Shown here: positions 6,832 through 9,539 of the stretch, piece by piece | Numbering within the stretch: the stretch's first letter is position 1 | Layout of the letters: every line of letters starts with the position of its first letter | NCBI GenBank assembly: GCA_023260315.1 | Contig: JALQVQ010000126.1 | Coordinates: forward strand, 1-9,539 | DNA: 9,539 nt | DNA from: Burkholderiaceae bacterium | GTDB lineage: Bacteria > Pseudomonadota > Gammaproteobacteria > Burkholderiales > Burkholderiaceae_C | Reading direction: 5' to 3' | Program-made: the position numbers and the translations under genes | Notes under the pieces: generated by a model | What the model was told of the DNA's origin: nothing | Seen by the model: only the letters and a program-made list of their open reading frames with translations | Databases searched by the model: none

Positions 6832-9474
6832 ATGGTCACTAAAAAATCCGCTCAAAGCCCTTCACCGCAATCCACGGCCCAAAAAGACGCGCCGCTGGTC
6901 GAAGACATTCGCTTCCTCGGACGCATTCTGGGTGAGGTGATCCGTGATCAAGAAGGCAAGGCCGCTTTCGCTCTGATTGAAAACATCCGTCAGCTGTCGG
7001 TCGCCTTCCGACACAAGGCAGATGCAGATGCTGATAAGGCGCTCAAAAAACTATTAAAAAGCCTCAGCGGGGACCAGACCGTTACCGTTTGTCGCGCGTT
7101 CACATACTTTTCGCATTTGGCAAATTTGGCGGAAGACCGCCACCACATTCGCCGCCGATCTGTCCACGAGCGTGAAGGTCAACAGCAAACGGGCAGTTTG
7201 GCGCAGGCGCTCAACACATTAAGCAGCGAAGGGGTCGGTAAAAAAGCCTTGGTGAAGGCGTTGGGCGACATGCATGTATCACCCGTGCTGACAGCGCACC
7301 CTACCGAGGTTCAACGCAAGAGCATTTTGGACGCTGAGCGGGCCATCGCACAGCTCCTGCAACAACGCGATCAGTTGGCGCCGCGTGAGTTACAAACCAA
7401 TGAAGAACTGATCCGCGCGCGCGTCGTCCAGCTCTGGCAGACCCGCCTGATGCGGACCGAAAAACTCACCGTGGAAGATGAGATTGACAACTCACTTGCC
7501 TACTACGAGTCCACATTCCTGCGCGAAATTCCAAAAATCTATCGGGATATTGAAGACACCTTGGGCATGGACGATGCGCCGAACTTTCTCCGGATGGGTC
7601 AGTGGATCGGCGGCGACCGGGATGGCAACCCTTTTGTGACTGCCCAAACACTCGAGACAGCGCTGAAGCGCCAAGCCGACATGGTGTTGCGACACTACCT
7701 GACCGAGGTCCACCTCATGGGGGCAGAGTTATCCATGTCGGCACGCCTGGTCCGAATCAGCGCGGACATGCAGGCCCTTGCTGTGCGTTCACCCGATGTG
7801 AACCCGCATCGGCAAGATGAGCCCTATCGACGGGCCTTGACGGGGGTTTACGCGCGCCTCGCGGCAACGCTGGAGGTCCTCAGCGGCGGCGTTGCTGCGC
7901 GGCATGCGCTTGCCCCATCTGAGCCTTATAACGATGCGGCTGCGTTTTTGGCTGACCTGCGGGTCATCTATGACTCGTTGAACGCAAATTTCGGTGCCAT
8001 GCTGGCCAATCAGCGGCTGCGTGCGCTGATGCGTGCGGTTCAAGTTTTCGGCTTTCACCTCGGCACCCTCGACTTGCGTCAAAGCTCAGACAAGCATGAA
8101 GCTGTGGTGGCTGAGTTACTCAAAACGGCACGCATTCATGACGCTTATAGCGCGCTCGATGAGACCGAGAAATGCCGCTTGCTGTTGGCCCAACTGAACG
8201 ATGCCCGCCGCCTGTTTGTGCCCGGCACAACTTACAGCGAACATGCACAAACTGAACTCGCGATTTTTCATGCTGCGGCCAAAGGGCGTGAGCGTTATGG
8301 CGCACAGGCCATTCGTCACGCCATCATCAGTCACACCGAATCGGTCAGTGATTTGCTCGAGGTCTTACTGCTCCAAAAAGAGAGCAATCTGCTCCGTGGG
8401 CTGCTGAATGAGGACGCCGTGGCCGATCTGATCGTGGTCCCGCTGTTTGAGACCATCGAGGACCTTGCGCAGTCAGAAAAAATCATGCGTGACTACCTGG
8501 CATTACCCGGTATTTTGCCCATGATTCGACGCGCCCAAGTCGCGGCCAAGAGCGACCCAACCGCTGGCCAATACAGCGAGCAAGACATCATGCTCGGCTA
8601 CTCGGACAGTAACAAAGACGGTGGGATCGTGACGAGCAACTGGTCACTGTATCGCGCTGAAATCGCCTTAGCCAAACTGTTCGATGGCCTGCCCGGCCCA
8701 CGAATTGCCATGCGTCTATTCCACGGCCGCGGCGGCACAGTTGGTCGGGGCGGTGGTCCGAGCTACCAAGCAATCCTGGCCCAGCCCCACGGTACCGTGC
8801 GCGGGCAAATCCGCCTGACCGAACAGGGTGAGGTCATCGGGTCAAAATATGCCAATCCGGATATCGGGCGGCGCAACCTTGAAACCTTGGTCGCCGCCAC
8901 ACTCGAGGCCAGTTTGCTGGCGCCTAAGGCGGAGGTGCCGGCGCGTTTCTTGGCCCTCGCTGAGCAACTCTCCCAAGCCAGTATGGCGGCATATCGCGCA
9001 TTGGTTTACGAAACGCCAGGCTTTGCAAATTACTTCTTTTCCGCCACACCGTTGCGTGAAATCACCGAGCTCAACATCGGCTCGCGCCCCGCATCCCGCA
9101 AGCCAAGCCAACGCATTGAGGACCTGCGAGCGATACCTTGGGGCTTCAGTTGGGGGCAATGCCGACTGACACTGCCCGGTTGGTTTGGCCTTGGTGCTGC
9201 GGTGGAGGCTTACCTGGAGGGCCATCTCCAAATGGCGGGCAAGGCGGGAAGCCGGGCATCACGCTTGGCAGACCTGCGTCAAATGGCGCAAGAGTGGCCA
9301 TTCTTTGCCAACCTGTTATCAAACATTGATATGGTGATGGCCAAGTCTGATCTGGCCTTAGCCCGGCGCTACGCGGATTTGGTCACCGACACCAAATTAC
9401 GCAAAACGGTATCCTTGGTATCGACTCGATTCTTGCAACAAGGAGGACTTGGCCTGCGCGAACTCATCCTCTGA
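6832..9474 (+). CDS. ppc: Phosphoenolpyruvate carboxylase, C-terminus atypical
   Basis: Anaplerotic cytoplasmic enzyme that carboxylates phosphoenolpyruvate with bicarbonate to oxaloacetate. I chose the ATG at 6832 (880 residues); an in-frame ATG at 6763 would add 23 residues of low-complexity sequence and overlaps the inverted repeat, and neither has a Shine-Dalgarno. Homology begins near [16 protein letters not shown]. Conserved blocks, numbered from 6832: [13 protein letters not shown] with catalytic His156, [11 protein letters not shown] at 258-268, [11 protein letters not shown] at 588-598, [14 protein letters not shown] at 630-643 with essential Arg633, then [10 protein letters not shown] and [22 protein letters not shown]. 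The protein then ends about 28 residues after RRYADLV. The family normally continues roughly 70 more residues, through a DPLN..Q.ELL helix to a terminal RNTG; this is absent. The gene may be truncated, frameshifted near the window end, or affected by a sequence error. Whether the product is active is open. Confidence 0.9.
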   Translation: MVTKKSAQSPSPQSTAQKDAPLVEDIRFLGRILGEVIRDQEGKAAFALIENIRQLSVAFRHKADADADKALKKLLKSLSGDQTVTVCRAFTYFSHLANLAEDRHHIRRRSVHEREGQQQTGSLAQALNTLSSEGVGKKALVKALGDMHVSPVLTAHPTEVQRKSILDAERAIAQLLQQRDQLAPRELQTNEELIRARVVQLWQTRLMRTEKLTVEDEIDNSLAYYESTFLREIPKIYRDIEDTLGMDDAPNFLRMGQWIGGDRDGNPFVTAQTLETALKRQADMVLRHYLTEVHLMGAELSMSARLVRISADMQALAVRSPDVNPHRQDEPYRRALTGVYARLAATLEVLSGGVAARHALAPSEPYNDAAAFLADLRVIYDSLNANFGAMLANQRLRALMRAVQVFGFHLGTLDLRQSSDKHEAVVAELLKTARIHDAYSALDETEKCRLLLAQLNDARRLFVPGTTYSEHAQTELAIFHAAAKGRERYGAQAIRHAIISHTESVSDLLEVLLLQKESNLLRGLLNEDAVADLIVVPLFETIEDLAQSEKIMRDYLALPGILPMIRRAQVAAKSDPTAGQYSEQDIMLGYSDSNKDGGIVTSNWSLYRAEIALAKLFDGLPGPRIAMRLFHGRGGTVGRGGGPSYQAILAQPHGTVRGQIRLTEQGEVIGSKYANPDIGRRNLETLVAATLEASLLAPKAEVPARFLALAEQLSQASMAAYRALVYETPGFANYFFSATPLREITELNIGSRPASRKPSQRIEDLRAIPWGFSWGQCRLTLPGWFGLGAAVEAYLEGHLQMAGKAGSRASRLADLRQMAQEWPFFANLLSNIDMVMAKSDLALARRYADLVTDTKLRKTVSLVSTRFLQQGGLGLRELIL

Positions 9475-9508
9475 AAGCACTCCCTGCAGCCGCCGAATAC
9501 AACGGCGC

Positions 9509-9520
9509 CCTGATATCAGG
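9509..9520. repeat. 12-bp perfect palindrome after ppc
   Basis: CCTGATATCAGG is a perfect 12-bp palindrome 35 bases after the ppc stop, extendable by GC/GC past one bulged T. No loop and no T-run are present, so it is a poor intrinsic terminator. It could be a protein site or chance. The rest of the tail from 9475 to 9539 shows no gene I recognise. Confidence 0.3.
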
Positions 9521-9539
9521 TGCAAGATTCATGACGGTT

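Noticed and set aside
8842..9231. 129-codon antisense frame within ppc
   Set aside because: The sense strand here carries clear PPC homology, and the antisense translation resembles nothing.
1..9539. CRISPR array, insertion sequence, tRNA/rRNA or phage genes
   Set aside because: I saw no spaced direct repeats, transposase, integrase, tRNA-like cloverleaf or rRNA sequence. Nearly all bases are in housekeeping genes.

Overview
The window is ordinary chromosomal DNA of a proteobacterium, most likely a betaproteobacterium (Burkholderiales is my best guess). Base composition is moderately GC-rich. A ppc gene diverges from a hemC-hemD-hemX-hemY run, a layout I associate with betaproteobacteria. 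The proteins match known families over their whole length except at the ppc C-terminus. I see no mobile element, CRISPR array, rRNA or tRNA.

Left part, + strand (1-2400): the 3' part of a general L-amino-acid ABC transporter permease (AapM type, start lost at the window edge), its ATPase (aapP), a strong stem-loop, and a small exported DUF411 protein with a Cys-x-Cys-Cys motif. The substrate-binding protein and first permease of the transporter would lie to the left. The DUF411 gene and the last gene of the heme cluster converge, and their stop codons overlap in one TTAA.

Middle part, - strand (6713 down to 2397): hemC (hydroxymethylbilane synthase), hemD (uroporphyrinogen-III synthase), hemX and hemY. 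HemC and HemD make uroporphyrinogen III from porphobilinogen. HemX and HemY are membrane-anchored proteins of the same operon with less certain roles. Spacing is tight: hemC/hemD overlap by 23 bp, hemD/hemX are 72 bp apart in the same reading frame, and hemX/hemY are 14 bp apart.

Right part, + strand (6832-9474): ppc, phosphoenolpyruvate carboxylase, with all main active-site blocks but without the family's usual C-terminal segment. The 118 bp between hemC and ppc hold a near-symmetric inverted repeat whose palindromic core reads as an extended -10 element on both strands, so one element may drive both genes.

I did not find a new system. The points most worth checking are the symmetric hemC/ppc promoter, the missing PPC C-terminus, and the same-frame hemD/hemX split by tandem stop codons.
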